This document shows, piece after piece, positions 35,942 through 45,474 of a DNA stretch of 64,000 nucleotides. The DNA comes from Paracoccus contaminans (GTDB taxonomy: Bacteria; Pseudomonadota; Alphaproteobacteria; Rhodobacterales; Rhodobacteraceae). The notes beneath the pieces were generated by a model. The model saw only the letters and a list, made by a program, of their open reading frames with translations. It had not been told where the DNA came from and searched no databases. Every line of letters starts with the position of its first letter. Positions within the stretch are counted from its first letter, which is position 1. The stretch spans positions 1,790,001 through 1,854,000 of the forward strand of contig NZ_CP020612.1 in assembly GCF_002105555.1 (NCBI RefSeq), in the 5' to 3' direction. The position numbers and the translations under genes were made by a program.

Positions 35942-38497
35942 ATGAGTCACAGCCCGCCCGACGAGATCGCCGAGATCACCCCGTCCGCCCCGATCTCGGT
36001 GGCGGCGCATGGATGGCGCGCCAAATGCCTGCAACGGCTGATCCGCATGGCCCTGCCGGTGCCGCGCAGCGTTGCCATTCCGGCCGCGGCGGTCCGGTTG
36101 ATCGCGGCCGGGCGGATGCCGCCCGACGCCGATCTGGCGCGGCTGATCGGGGGGGCGGGCGGGCTGATCGGGGTGCGTCCCTCGCCGGTCGATCCCGAAT
36201 GGGGCGGGCCGGGGACGGTGCTGAACATCGGCATCAACGAGGCCAGCCATCGCAAGCTGGCCATGACGCTGGGGACCGATGCGGCCGATGCGCTCTATCG
36301 CCGCTTTGTCCAGTCCTATGCGATCCATGTCGCGCGCCTTGATCCCGACATGTTTTCCGATCCCTCGGCCTCGCTGGCCGATGTGCTGGACGCCTATCGC
36401 AGCGAGACGGACGAACCCTTTCCGCAGGAACCCGCGCGCCAGCTGGCCGAGGTGCTGCGTTCCATGGCGCGGGCCTGGGACGGGCCGACGGCGCGGCTGC
36501 TGCGGCAGGCCAAGGGCGCGCCGGCCGATGCGCCGCTGGGGCTGATTGTGCAGAATATGGCACTGGCGCTGGGGCCGGGCGTCACCGGATCGGGCACCAT
36601 CCAGTTCGTGGATGCCGTGACCGGCGCCCCCGGCATCACCGGGCGCTTTCGCGGCCAGACGCAGGGGCGGACGGGCGGGCGCGACGGCGGCTCGATGTAT
36701 CTGACGCGCGATGCCCGAGGCACCTCGCTTGAGGATGCGGCGCCCGAGGTGTTCGCCGACCTTGTCCGCTTCGGCATCGCCGCGCGCGAACGCTTGCGCG
36801 AGGAAATGCAGATCGAGTTCGTCGTCACCGACGGATGCCTGTCGATCATCGATGCGGTCCGGGTGCAGCGGTCCGCCCGCGCCGCGGTCCGCATCGCGGT
36901 TGCCCTCGGGAGCGAGGGGATCATCAGCCGGGCACAGGCGCTGATGCGCGTTCAGCCGCGCGCGCTGGCCGAACTGCTGCACCATCAGATCGACCCGCAT
37001 GCGCCGCGCGATCTGGTGGCGCGCGGCATGGCCGCCAGCCCCGGCGCCGCCACCGGCCGCATCGCCTTTTCCGCCGCGGCCGCGCAGGCAGCGGCGGCGC
37101 GCGGCGAGGCGGCCGTCCTGGTGCGGCGCGAGACGCTGCCCGAGGATATCCGCGGGATGCATGCCTCGGTCGGGGTGCTGACCGAACGGGGCGGCATGTC
37201 CAGCCATGCGGCGGTCATCGCGCGGGGGCTGGGGCTGCCCTGCATCGTCGGCGCCTCGGCCGTGCAGATCGACGCGCGCGCCCGGATCATGCGCGCGGGC
37301 GAGCGCGTCTTTGCCGAGGGCGACGAGATCACCATCGACGGCACCTCGGGCGAGGTGCTGGCGGGATCGGCCGAGATGCTGGAGCCGGCGCTGGACGACA
37401 GCTTTACCCAGCTGCTGGAATGGGCGGACGCGGCGCGCGCCATGGGCGTGCGCGCCAATGCCGACACGCCCGAGGATGCGCGCACCGCGCGCATGTTCGG
37501 CGCGCAGGGCATCGGCCTGTGCCGGACCGAGCACATGTTCTTTGACGCCGCGCGCCTGCCGGCCATGCGCGAGATGATCTTTGCCCGCCGCCCCGAGGAT
37601 CGCCGCCTGGCGCTGGACCGGCTGCTGCCGATGCAGCGGGCCGATTTCACCACGCTGTTCCGCATCATGGACGGCTATCCGGTCACCATCCGCCTGTTCG
37701 ACCCGCCGCTGCACGAATTCCTGCCCCATGACCGCGAAGGCATGCGCGAGCTGGCCGAATCGCTGGACCTGCCCCTGTCGGACGTGGTCCGGCGCGTCGA
37801 GGCGCTGACCGAATACAACCCCATGCTGGGGATGCGCGGGGTCCGGCTGGGCATCACCGTGCCCGAAATCTACGACATGCAGGCGCGCGCCATCTTCGAG
37901 GCGGCGGTCGAGGCCGGCCGGCAGGGCGAGGGCGTCGTGCCCGAGATCATGATCCCCCTGGTCAGCGCCATGCGCGAGGTCGAGCTGGTCCGGCACCGCA
38001 TCGAAAGCGTGGCCGCGGCCGTCCGTGCCGAGCGGCGGGCCGGGTTCACCTATCGCCTGGGGGTGATGGTGGAAACGCCGCGCGCGGCGCTGCGCGCGGG
38101 CGACATCGCTGAACATGCCAGCTTTCTGTCCTTCGGCACCAATGACCTGACGCAGATGACCTATGGCCTGTCGCGCGACGACGCCGCGCGGTTCATGAAC
38201 AGCTATATCGCGCAGCGCGTCTTTGACGAAGACCCGTTCCACATCCTCGATCAGGACGGGGTGGGCGAGCTGGTGATGATCGGGGCCGCGCGGGCGCGCG
38301 AAAGGCGGCCGGGCATCACGGTGGCGATGTGCGGCGAACATGCGGGCAATGCGGAATCGCTGTCCTTCTGCCTGCGCGCGGGGCTGGATTATGTCAGCTG
38401 CTCGCCCTTCCGCGTGCCGGTCGCGCGGCTGGCGCTCGCGCAGGAAACCATTGCCCGCGACATGGCCGACTCGGCGGCAGGCATGCCTCGCGGTTGA
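35942..38497 (+). CDS. PPDK-like PEP-utilising protein with degenerate ATP-binding domain
   Basis: An 851-residue homologue of pyruvate, phosphate dikinase. The central phosphohistidine domain is intact (TERGGMSSHAAVIARGLG, His422) and so is the C-terminal PEP/pyruvate barrel (GLCRTEHMFF, FLSFGTNDLTQM, catalytic Cys797 in AMCGEHAGN). The N-terminal ATP-grasp part is shorter by about 33 residues than the bacterial enzyme: the GGKGANL loop aligns to GWRAKCL with the Lys changed to Arg (residue 26), and the LQTR strand is replaced by IIDAVRVQR. It might not use ATP; it may be a PEP-linked regulator or partner. ATG 35942 is chosen over a TTG nine bases upstream. Confidence 0.8.
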   Translation: MSHSPPDEIAEITPSAPISVAAHGWRAKCLQRLIRMALPVPRSVAIPAAAVRLIAAGRMPPDADLARLIGGAGGLIGVRPSPVDPEWGGPGTVLNIGINEASHRKLAMTLGTDAADALYRRFVQSYAIHVARLDPDMFSDPSASLADVLDAYRSETDEPFPQEPARQLAEVLRSMARAWDGPTARLLRQAKGAPADAPLGLIVQNMALALGPGVTGSGTIQFVDAVTGAPGITGRFRGQTQGRTGGRDGGSMYLTRDARGTSLEDAAPEVFADLVRFGIAARERLREEMQIEFVVTDGCLSIIDAVRVQRSARAAVRIAVALGSEGIISRAQALMRVQPRALAELLHHQIDPHAPRDLVARGMAASPGAATGRIAFSAAAAQAAAARGEAAVLVRRETLPEDIRGMHASVGVLTERGGMSSHAAVIARGLGLPCIVGASAVQIDARARIMRAGERVFAEGDEITIDGTSGEVLAGSAEMLEPALDDSFTQLLEWADAARAMGVRANADTPEDARTARMFGAQGIGLCRTEHMFFDAARLPAMREMIFARRPEDRRLALDRLLPMQRADFTTLFRIMDGYPVTIRLFDPPLHEFLPHDREGMRELAESLDLPLSDVVRRVEALTEYNPMLGMRGVRLGITVPEIYDMQARAIFEAAVEAGRQGEGVVPEIMIPLVSAMREVELVRHRIESVAAAVRAERRAGFTYRLGVMVETPRAALRAGDIAEHASFLSFGTNDLTQMTYGLSRDDAARFMNSYIAQRVFDEDPFHILDQDGVGELVMIGAARARERRPGITVAMCGEHAGNAESLSFCLRAGLDYVSCSPFRVPVARLALAQETIARDMADSAAGMPRG

Positions 38498-38616
38498 CCA
38501 TTCCGCCTCTGCCGCAGGCACAACTGAGGGGCGAAACGCGCATAGCCTTGCCGATCGGCGCCTGCGCGGTCGGCGTGTTCCCGCCGGAAAGGCCACTAAT
38601 CGGCCCGGTTTCCCAG

Positions 38617-38624
38617 TTAACCAT
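38617..38624 (+). promoter_or_regulatory. TTAACCAT half-site upstream of the cell-wall hydrolase gene
   Basis: TTAACCAT lies about 110 bases upstream of the sleB-type ATG in a 233-base gap without genes. It resembles one half of the CtrA box of alphaproteobacteria, but the second half was not found, so this is weak evidence. Confidence 0.25.
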
Positions 38625-38730
38625 TTCGTGGGGTAGGCAACCCCGTCCGGCTTGGCTCATCCCCTATCCATCAGGTGTGTCGCTAAGGTGACAGCGGCCG
38701 CCATCCGATGGAAGCAGGACTCTGACCTTC

Positions 38731-39291
38731 ATGACCAAGCTGACGACATGGCTGGCGCACACGGGGCTGTGTGTCGCACTGGCGCTGCCGATCATTCCGG
38801 CCGGAACGCATGGCGCGGCTGCGACCCCCTTCACCGCCGCGGGCGCGATCCCCGGCAACGGGCCCGAGCGCCTGCAGCAGGTCCGCGCCCAGGGACACGA
38901 CGGCGCCGCGCTGCGCTGCCTGACCGAGGCGCTGTATTTCGAGGCGCGGGGCGAATCCCTTGCCGGACAGCGCGCCGTGGCCGAGGTCATCATGAACCGC
39001 GTCGATCACCCGTCATTTCCCAAGTCGGTCTGCGGCGTGGTGAACCAGAGCGGGCAGTTCAGCTACAAGGGCCGCAGCCTGCGCATGCGCGACAGCGCCG
39101 CGGCGATGCGCGCCCGCCGCATCGCGGCCGAGCTGCTGGCCGGCGCGCCGCGCACGCTGACCCAGGGCGCGACCTATTTCCACACCGCCTATGTGCGCCC
39201 CTCATGGACCAGGCGCTTCACCCGCACGACGCGGATCGGCAGCCATGTCTTCTACCGCAGCGGCCGCGGGGCGCGCATCGCCTCGAACTGA
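38731..39291 (+). CDS. SleB-family cell wall hydrolase
   Basis: A 186-residue exported protein: signal peptide (cleavage near AGTHGAA at about 30) and a hydrolase_2 domain at about 60-175. The catalytic Glu lies in TEALYFEARGE, followed by AVAEVIMNRVDHPSFPKSVCG and the GQFSY motif, as in spore-cortex-lytic SleB-type enzymes that cut peptidoglycan. It probably acts in cell separation or growth; no spores are expected here. The ribosome site before the ATG is not obvious. Confidence 0.88.
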   Translation: MTKLTTWLAHTGLCVALALPIIPAGTHGAAATPFTAAGAIPGNGPERLQQVRAQGHDGAALRCLTEALYFEARGESLAGQRAVAEVIMNRVDHPSFPKSVCGVVNQSGQFSYKGRSLRMRDSAAAMRARRIAAELLAGAPRTLTQGATYFHTAYVRPSWTRRFTRTTRIGSHVFYRSGRGARIASN

Positions 39292-39315
39292 CCGGGGCGT
39301 GACGGATGCCCTTGC

Positions 39316-39338
39316 GGCCCCGCCCTTGCGGCGGGGCC
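39316..39338 (+). terminator. Hairpin after the cell-wall hydrolase gene
   Basis: GGCCCCGCC, loop CTTGC and GGCGGGGCC form a perfect nine-base stem, followed by GCGTTCGTTC. It lies 22 bases before the folB start. Confidence 0.6.
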
Positions 39339-39359
39339 GCGTTCGTTCAAGAAAGGCGC

Positions 39360-40154
39360 ATGGACCAGCCCCCCGACCGCATCCACCTGCGCGACTACGT
39401 CGTCTCTGCCGAGATCGGCGCCTTTCAGAGCGAGCGCGGCAGGACCCAGCGCCTGCGCTTTGCGCTCGAGGCCGAGCTGGCCGCACCCATCGCCGGCGCG
39501 GCCGACCAGGTGGACCGCATCCTCAGCTATGACGTGCTGACGGATGCGGTGGGCGATGCCCTGGCCGAACGGCGCTATGACTTGGTCGAAACGCTTGCCG
39601 AACGGATCGCGGCGCAGGTGCTGGCCCAGCCGATGGCCGCGGCGGTGACGGTGACGGTGGAAAAACTTGACCGCGGGCCCGGCGCGCTGGGCGTGACGCT
39701 GATGCGCCGGCAGGGGGGCGTGGCCCCGCTGGCGCCCGATGGGGCGCGGCCCGATGTGCTCTTTCGCGGCGCGCCGGGGGCGCTGCCTGCCGGGCCGCTG
39801 GTCATCGTGCCCGATGCGCCGCGCCTGCCGCTGCCGCAGGGGGGGGACGGGCGGCGGATCGCCCTTCTGGCGCTGGACCAGGCGGCCTGGGCGCTGGCCG
39901 GGGCGCTGGGCATCGGGGTCGCCGACAGCCGGACCGAGATCGACTGGGCCGCCGCAAACGGCCTGGCCGTGGCCTGGGCGCCGGCGCGGATGGTCGCCGA
40001 TCTGGCGGACCTGCCGGCCGATCCGCAGGCGCTGACGCTGTGGCTGGCCGAACGGGTGCAGGCACCCCGGCTGTTCTGGGCGCTGCCCCCGGGCGCGCCC
40101 CTGCCGGCGGCCCCGGCGGGAATGCGCGCAGCGCAGCTGCGCGCGCCGGGCTGA
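39360..40154 (+). CDS. folB: Dihydroneopterin aldolase with long C-terminal extension
   Basis: 264 residues. The first 120 match FolB (HLRDYVVSAEIGAFQSERGRTQRL, then VTVEKLDRGPGALGV with the catalytic Lys), which cleaves dihydroneopterin in folate synthesis. About 140 residues follow that are not part of the FolB domain (APDGARPDVLFRGAPGAL onward), rich in Ala, Leu and Pro with a Rossmann-like look at IALLALDQAAWALAG; their function is not known. folP and glmM follow, giving a three-gene operon. The ATG at 39360 has AAAGG upstream. Confidence 0.88.
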   Translation: MDQPPDRIHLRDYVVSAEIGAFQSERGRTQRLRFALEAELAAPIAGAADQVDRILSYDVLTDAVGDALAERRYDLVETLAERIAAQVLAQPMAAAVTVTVEKLDRGPGALGVTLMRRQGGVAPLAPDGARPDVLFRGAPGALPAGPLVIVPDAPRLPLPQGGDGRRIALLALDQAAWALAGALGIGVADSRTEIDWAAANGLAVAWAPARMVADLADLPADPQALTLWLAERVQAPRLFWALPPGAPLPAAPAGMRAAQLRAPG

Positions 40155-40211
40155 CGCCTTGCCCTGCGGGGTGATCTTGCGCATGTTGCCGCGACGTGAC
40201 AGGCCCCGACA

Positions 40212-41210
40212 ATGACCGAGCCTTGCTATTTCCGGCCCATTCCCGATTCCGGCGGCGGCGGCCGCTGGCGCCTTGCAGGCGGCTGGGTGCGTTTTTCGCG
40301 CCTGGAGCGGCTGGCGCGCGGAAAGCCCCCGCAGATCGTCGATGATGCGCCCGAGGCCGTGCTGGCGGCCCTGACGGCGCCGCGCCCGCCCATCCTGGGC
40401 CTGGGGATGGATGCCCCGCGCATCATGGGCATCCTCAACGTGACGCCGGACAGCTTTTCCGATGGCGGCCGCTGGACGGCGGACAGCGGCATCGCCCATG
40501 GCCGCAGGCTTCTGGCCGAGGGGGCCGACCTCATCGATATCGGGGGCGAATCCACCCGCCCCGGCGCGGCCGAGATCGCCGTGCCCGACGAGATCGCGCG
40601 TGTCCTGCCGCCCATCCATGCCCTGGCGGCCGCCGCCCCCCTGTCGATCGACACGCGCAAGGCCGATGTCGCCCGCGCCGCGGTGGGGGCAGGGGCGGGG
40701 CTGGTGAACGATGTCTCGGGCCTTGATTTCGACCCTGCCATGGCGGGGGCGGTTGCCCGGACTGGCGCTGCGGTCTGCATCATGCATGCGCAGGGCCTGC
40801 CCGCCACGATGCAGGACGACCCGCGGTATGACGACGTGCTGCTTGATGTCTATGACGCGCTGGCCGAACGGGTGGCGCGGGCAGAGGCGGCCGGCATCGC
40901 GCGCGCCCGCATGGTCATTGATCCGGGCATCGGCTTTGGCAAGACCGAGGCGCATAACCTTGCGATATTGCGGCGGATCTCGCTTTATCATGCGCTGGGC
41001 CTGCCGGTGCTGCTGGGGGCATCGCGCAAGGGCTTTGTCGGGCGGATCGGCGGGGGGGCGCAAGCGGATGCGCGCGATCCGGGCAGCCTGGCGGTGACGC
41101 TGGCGGCGACCTTGCAGGGGGTGCAGATCCACCGCGTCCATGACGTGGCGGGCACGCGGCAGGGACTGGCCCTTTGGCGGGCGATTGAAGAACAGGGGCA
41201 CGGCACATGA
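40212..41210 (+). CDS. folP: Dihydropteroate synthase
   Basis: A 332-residue TIM barrel that joins pterin pyrophosphate to p-aminobenzoate. The motifs [27 protein letters not shown] and NDVSGL, and the C-terminal loop [11 protein letters not shown], are intact. Residues 1-70 are a family-specific extension before the core. It overlaps the glmM start by four bases (ATGA), coupling folate and cell-wall genes. Confidence 0.96.
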   Translation: MTEPCYFRPIPDSGGGGRWRLAGGWVRFSRLERLARGKPPQIVDDAPEAVLAALTAPRPPILGLGMDAPRIMGILNVTPDSFSDGGRWTADSGIAHGRRLLAEGADLIDIGGESTRPGAAEIAVPDEIARVLPPIHALAAAAPLSIDTRKADVARAAVGAGAGLVNDVSGLDFDPAMAGAVARTGAAVCIMHAQGLPATMQDDPRYDDVLLDVYDALAERVARAEAAGIARARMVIDPGIGFGKTEAHNLAILRRISLYHALGLPVLLGASRKGFVGRIGGGAQADARDPGSLAVTLAATLQGVQIHRVHDVAGTRQGLALWRAIEEQGHGT

Positions 41211-42553
41211 GCAGGCAGTATTTCGGCACCGACGGGGTTCGCGGCCGGGCAAACACCCATCCCATGACGGCAGAGCTGGCGCTGCGGCTGGGTGCGGCGG
41301 CAGGGCGCTATTTCCGCCGCGACGGCACCAACGGGCACCGCGTGGTCATCGGCAAGGACACGCGGCTGTCGGGCTACATGCTGGAAAACGCGCTGACGGC
41401 CGGGCTGACCTCGACGGGGATGAACGTGCTGCTGCTGGGTCCGGTGCCGACGCCCGCCGTGGGGTTCCTCACGCGCTCGATGCGGGCCGATCTCGGCATC
41501 ATGATCTCGGCCAGCCACAACCCGGCCGAGGATAACGGGATCAAGTTCTTCGGCCCCGACGGCTTCAAGCTGTCGGACGAGGCCGAGGCAGAGATCGAGG
41601 CGATCCTGGGCGGCGAGATCTCGCTGGCACAGCCCCAGAACATCGGCCGCGCCCGCCGGATCGAGGATGGCCGCGGCCGCTATGTCGAATATGCCAAGAC
41701 CACCTTTCCCGCCGGGCAGCGGCTGGACGGGCTGAAGGTCGTGATCGACTGCGCCAACGGCGCCGCCTATCGCGCGGCGCCGGACGTGCTGTGGGAGCTG
41801 GGGGCCGAGGTTATCGCCCTGGGGGTCAAGCCGGACGGCACCAACATCAATGCCGGGGTGGGGTCCACCCATCCCGAGGCCTGCGCGGCGGCCGTGCGCG
41901 AACATGGCGCGGATCTGGGCATCAGCCTGGACGGCGACGCCGACCGGGTGATGATCGTGGACGAGACGGGGGCGGTGGCCGACGGCGATCAGATCATGGC
42001 GTTGCTGGCCGGCCGCTGGGCCGAGGCGGGCCGCCTGCGCGGCGGGGCGCTGGTCGCAACGGTGATGTCGAATCTGGGGCTCGAACGGTTCTTGCAGGGG
42101 CGCGGGCTGCGGCTGGAACGCACCGCGGTGGGCGATCGCTATGTCGTCGAACGGATGCGCGGCGCCGGCTTCAACCTGGGGGGCGAGCAGTCGGGGCATA
42201 TCGTGATGACCGACTATGCCACCACCGGCGACGGGCTGATCGCAGGGCTGCAATTCCTGGCGGCGCTGGCCGACAGCGGCAAGCGGGCGAGCGAGCTGGT
42301 CCGCCAGTTCACCCCGGTGCCGCAGCTGCTCAAGAATGTGCGCTATCGCGCCGGGGCCGATCCGCTGTCGGCCGAGGCGGTGCGCGCCCAGATCGCCGCC
42401 GCCGAGGCGCGGCTGGCCTCGTCCGGGCGGGTGCTGATCCGCAAGTCGGGGACCGAGCCGCTGATCCGCGTCATGGCCGAGGCCGAGGACGAGGGCGTGC
42501 TGCGCGAGGTCGTGGAGGGCATCGTCGCCGCGGTGGAGCGGGCGGCGGCCTGA
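41207..42553 (+). CDS. glmM: Phosphoglucosamine mutase
   Basis: A 448-residue alpha-phosphohexomutase converting glucosamine-6-phosphate to glucosamine-1-phosphate for UDP-GlcNAc. The active serine lies in [11 protein letters not shown] (Ser103), the metal loop is [10 protein letters not shown], and the sugar-binding GEQSGH and phosphate-binding [12 protein letters not shown] segments are present. Length equals the family norm (445). It ends the folB-folP-glmM run. Confidence 0.97.
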   Translation: MSRQYFGTDGVRGRANTHPMTAELALRLGAAAGRYFRRDGTNGHRVVIGKDTRLSGYMLENALTAGLTSTGMNVLLLGPVPTPAVGFLTRSMRADLGIMISASHNPAEDNGIKFFGPDGFKLSDEAEAEIEAILGGEISLAQPQNIGRARRIEDGRGRYVEYAKTTFPAGQRLDGLKVVIDCANGAAYRAAPDVLWELGAEVIALGVKPDGTNINAGVGSTHPEACAAAVREHGADLGISLDGDADRVMIVDETGAVADGDQIMALLAGRWAEAGRLRGGALVATVMSNLGLERFLQGRGLRLERTAVGDRYVVERMRGAGFNLGGEQSGHIVMTDYATTGDGLIAGLQFLAALADSGKRASELVRQFTPVPQLLKNVRYRAGADPLSAEAVRAQIAAAEARLASSGRVLIRKSGTEPLIRVMAEAEDEGVLREVVEGIVAAVERAAA

Positions 42554-42610
42554 GACGAAAGCCGGGGGCCGGGGCCATGGCGCCGGCGAGCCGGGGGTTT
42601 TCCACCCGCT

Positions 42611-42646
42611 GCCGCCCAGAGGATATTGACTTGCCGAAGAAGATCA
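42611..42646 (-). repeat. Gene-end repeat copy 2
   Basis: GAGGATATTG followed by ACTTGCCGAAGAAGATCA; the last three bases are the stop codon of the monooxygenase on the minus strand. Same family as 28751-28780 and 49033-49067. Confidence 0.5.
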
Positions 42647-43771
42647 GGGCGCCGCAGCGACCGGATCGAAGTCATAGACCCAGGCAAAGCGCCCGAACAC
42701 CGCGCCGGGGGCCAGCCGGCCTGCCATGCGCAGCAGGGCATGGGCGGCCAGCCGCCGCGCGCCGTCAAGGTGATAGTTGCGGGCATTGGCGCTGGCGGCA
42801 TCGACGATGCGCGCGCAGCGCCCCCGGCGCAGCGCCTGATAGCGCGCCAACGCCCGCGGCTGGTCGGCATCGGCATCCAGGCAGGCAGCCAGCGTCCAGC
42901 CATCCTCGATCGCCATGCAGGCGCCCTGCGCGAGGAAGGGCAGCGTCGGATGGGCGGCATCGCCCAGGATCGCGCGGCGATCGTCATGCCAGCGGGGGGC
43001 GACCGGGTGGCGGTGCAGGCCCCAGACCGCGCAGCGGGTGACCTGCTCCAGCCAGCCCGGCACCGGACCGCCAAAACCGGCAAAGGCGCGGCGCAGATTG
43101 GCGGGATCGTCGGGCAGGGACCAGCCTTCGACCGTCCAGCTGCCGCGTTCCTCGACGGCGACGATGTTGCGCAGCCCGCCGGCCAGCGGATAGCTGACCA
43201 GGTGCCGCCCCGCCCCCATGAAGACCTGCGCGCCCGGCTGTGCCCCCGGTTCAAGCGGGATGAGCGCCCGCCATGCGGCCTGCCGGGTGAAGAAGGGCGT
43301 CTCTGCCCCGTTCAGCGCGGCGCGCAGGCGGCTGTGCAGCCCGTCCGCCCCGATCAGCAGCGGCACGTCGGGCGGCTCCTCCACGGGGCTGTCCAGACGG
43401 ATCGTCACGCCGCTGGCACGGGCGGCATCGCTCAGCAGGGCGATCAGGCGCGCGCGGTGGATGGTGCGGAAATCCTGCCCCGGCCGCGCCGCCGCCAGAT
43501 CCATCCGCAGCACCAGCCCGCCGCGATGATCGCGCAGCGTGACAGCCGGGCTGTCGACCGAGGCCGCGCGGAACGGCCCGGACAGGCCCAGCGCATCCAG
43601 CACGTGGGCCGCGTTCGGGCTGATCTGAATGCCGGCCCCCACCTCGTCAAGCCGGGGGGCGCGTTCAAGAACCGTCACCGCCGCGCCCCGCCGCGCCAGC
43701 GCGAGTGCGGCGGTCAGCCCGCCGATCCCGCCGCCGACGACAAGGGCAGGGCGCCCGGCCAGCGCGCCCAT
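42644..43771 (-). CDS. FAD-dependent aromatic-ring monooxygenase-type protein
   Basis: A 375-residue flavoprotein of the salicylate/3-hydroxybenzoate hydroxylase class. It shows the FAD loop GGGIGGLTAALALARRG, the DG motif (LLIGADGLHSRLR), and the GD motif RRAILGDAAHPTLPF that binds FAD and the pyridine nucleotide. The substrate is unknown; no catabolic partner genes are near. ATG 43771 (GALAGRP) is chosen; the longer frame is repeat DNA. It faces tail to tail with glmM. Confidence 0.87.
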   Translation of the reverse strand: MGALAGRPALVVGGGIGGLTAALALARRGAAVTVLERAPRLDEVGAGIQISPNAAHVLDALGLSGPFRAASVDSPAVTLRDHRGGLVLRMDLAAARPGQDFRTIHRARLIALLSDAARASGVTIRLDSPVEEPPDVPLLIGADGLHSRLRAALNGAETPFFTRQAAWRALIPLEPGAQPGAQVFMGAGRHLVSYPLAGGLRNIVAVEERGSWTVEGWSLPDDPANLRRAFAGFGGPVPGWLEQVTRCAVWGLHRHPVAPRWHDDRRAILGDAAHPTLPFLAQGACMAIEDGWTLAACLDADADQPRALARYQALRRGRCARIVDAASANARNYHLDGARRLAAHALLRMAGRLAPGAVFGRFAWVYDFDPVAAAP

Positions 43772-43847
43772 GGCTAGACCGCCGCCCCTGCGGGCGCCAA
43801 GGCCGGCAGGGGACAAGGCGCGCCAAGGCGCGGCCCGCCCCAAGCGC

Positions 43848-43892
43848 AAAGGCCGTGGGTGCAAGGGCCGAGGGTGCTAGGGCCGAGGGTGC
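43848..43892 (+). repeat. Short tandem repeat, 15 bases x 3
   Basis: Three consecutive 15-base units reading AAGGGCCGAGGGTGC or close to it (first copy has one change in the middle), upstream of the monooxygenase start. Non-coding. Confidence 0.6.
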
Positions 43893-44045
43893 AGGGGCGG
43901 GGGATGGCAAAGCCCGACCGGCCAGGGCCGCGCCGGAAACCGGCGGTGCCCCGTCCCCCCCGCTGGGGGAGGGGGGGCGGGGCGCGGCCCCCGCAAGGGC
44001 GCGCGGCCCCTGGGGGCCGCATCCCTGCCATGCCGGCAGGCTGCC
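43893..44045. other. GC-rich gap between the monooxygenase and dksA
   Basis: No gene seen. It contains runs of C and G (a seven-base C-run and G-runs near 43950-43980) and a palindrome GCGGCCCC/GGGGCCGC at 44003-44020 that may end dksA transcription. Confidence 0.4.
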
Positions 44046-44468
44046 TCATTCCTCGCGGTGGACGCGTTCCTTGCGCTCGTGCCGTTCCTGCGCCTCGAGC
44101 GTCATGGTGGCGATAGGACGGGCGTCCAGCCGCTTGAGGCTGATCGGCTCGCCCGTCATCTCGCAATAGCCGTATTCGCCCGTCTCGATCCGTCGCAGCG
44201 CCGCGTCGATCTTGCTGACCAGCTTGCGCTGGCGGTCGCGGGTGCGCAGCTCGATGGCGCGGTCGGTTTCCTCGGAGGCACGGTCGGCGATGTCGGGGAC
44301 GTTGCGGCCGCTGTCCTGCAACCCTTCCAGCGTCTCGGCCGACTGGTCGAGAAGCTCCTGCTTCCATGCCAGCAGCTTTCGGCGGAAATATTCAAGCTGG
44401 CGGTCGTTCATGAAGGGCTCGTCCTCGGCTGGACGGTATTCTTCGGGCAGGAACGTCTGACGTTTCAT
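44046..44468 (-). CDS. dksA: RNA polymerase-binding transcription factor DksA (zinc-poor form)
   Basis: A 140-residue protein that binds the RNA polymerase secondary channel and with ppGpp alters rRNA and amino-acid promoters. The coiled-coil tip DIADRA (of NVPDIADRASEETDRA) is intact. The zinc-finger region reads YGYCEMTGEPI and IATMTLEAQ, so of four usual cysteines only one remains; such forms are common in alphaproteobacteria. GGAGGAAGC precedes the ATG at 44468. Confidence 0.93.
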   Translation of the reverse strand: MKRQTFLPEEYRPAEDEPFMNDRQLEYFRRKLLAWKQELLDQSAETLEGLQDSGRNVPDIADRASEETDRAIELRTRDRQRKLVSKIDAALRRIETGEYGYCEMTGEPISLKRLDARPIATMTLEAQERHERKERVHREE

Positions 44469-44631
44469 GCTTCCTCCGGCCGGACCGGAACGACCGGTCC
44501 CGGACTGTCGGCGCTCCCAATAAAGGATGAACGGCGTGAAGGAAAGGGCCGCATGTCCGCCCGCCCTTGCAACTTGTCTGGAAGGGGCGCTGCGGCTAAG
44601 GATCGGGGCGCCCCCAGCCCAGAGGCCCGCG

Positions 44632-45474
44632 ATGCAGTTCCGTTCCACCGACAGCTATGTCGCCCCGCCCGATCTGACACTGGCTGTCAACGCCGCCGTC
44701 ACGCTGGAAAGACCGCTGCTGGTCAAGGGCGAGCCGGGCACCGGCAAGACCGAGCTGGCCCGGCAGGTCGCCGCCAGCCTTGGCCTGCCCATGATCGAAT
44801 GGAACGTCAAGTCCACCACGAGGGCGCAGCAGGGGCTTTACGAATACGACGCCGTCAGCCGCCTGCGCGACAGCCAGCTGGGCGATGCGCGGGTCCATGA
44901 CATCGGCAATTATATCCGCCGCGGCAAGCTGTGGCAGGCATTCGCCGCGCCGGGCAAGGTCGTGCTGCTGATCGACGAGATCGACAAGGCCGATATCGAG
45001 TTTCCCAACGACCTGCTGCAGGAACTCGACCGGATGGAGTTCCACGTCTATGAGACGGGCGAGACGATCCGGGCCGCGCACCGGCCCGTGGTCATCATCA
45101 CCTCGAACAATGAAAAGGAATTGCCCGACGCATTCCTGCGCCGCTGCTTTTTCCACTATATCCGCTTTCCCGATGCGGACATGCTGCGGCGGATCGTCGA
45201 TGTCCATTTTCCCGGCCTCAAGCCGCGGCTGCTGGACGAGGCGCTGAGCCAGTTCCTTGAACTGCGCGAGGTGCCGGGGGTGAAGAAGAAGCCCTCGACC
45301 AGCGAATTGCTGGACTGGCTCAAGCTGATCCTGGCCGAGGATCTGTCGCCCGAGGATCTGAGACGCCCGGCGGGCGAGGTGCTGCCCCGCCTGCACGGCG
45401 CCTTGGTCAAGAACGAACAGGATGTGGCGCTGTTCGAGCGGCTGGCCTTCATGGCGCGGCGGCAGGGGCGCTGA
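44632..45474 (+). CDS. MoxR-family AAA+ ATPase
   Basis: A 280-residue AAA+ ATPase with Walker A GEPGTGKT (33-40), Walker B VLLIDEIDKA (111-120), sensor ITSNNEKELPDAFLRRC and a C-terminal lid. These proteins usually work as chaperones with a von Willebrand A partner encoded next door; here the next gene is a GST and no VWA gene is in the window. The ATG at 44632 is preferred to an upstream start. A 12-base tandem repeat overlaps the stop codon. Confidence 0.88.
   Translation: MQFRSTDSYVAPPDLTLAVNAAVTLERPLLVKGEPGTGKTELARQVAASLGLPMIEWNVKSTTRAQQGLYEYDAVSRLRDSQLGDARVHDIGNYIRRGKLWQAFAAPGKVVLLIDEIDKADIEFPNDLLQELDRMEFHVYETGETIRAAHRPVVIITSNNEKELPDAFLRRCFFHYIRFPDADMLRRIVDVHFPGLKPRLLDEALSQFLELREVPGVKKKPSTSELLDWLKLILAEDLSPEDLRRPAGEVLPRLHGALVKNEQDVALFERLAFMARRQGR

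Noticed and set aside
34961..38596. Antisense 1211-residue open frame opposite the PPDK-like gene
   Set aside because: Product is His/Arg/Gly/Gln-rich with no domains; it is the reverse shadow of a high-GC coding gene, which keeps the opposite frame open.
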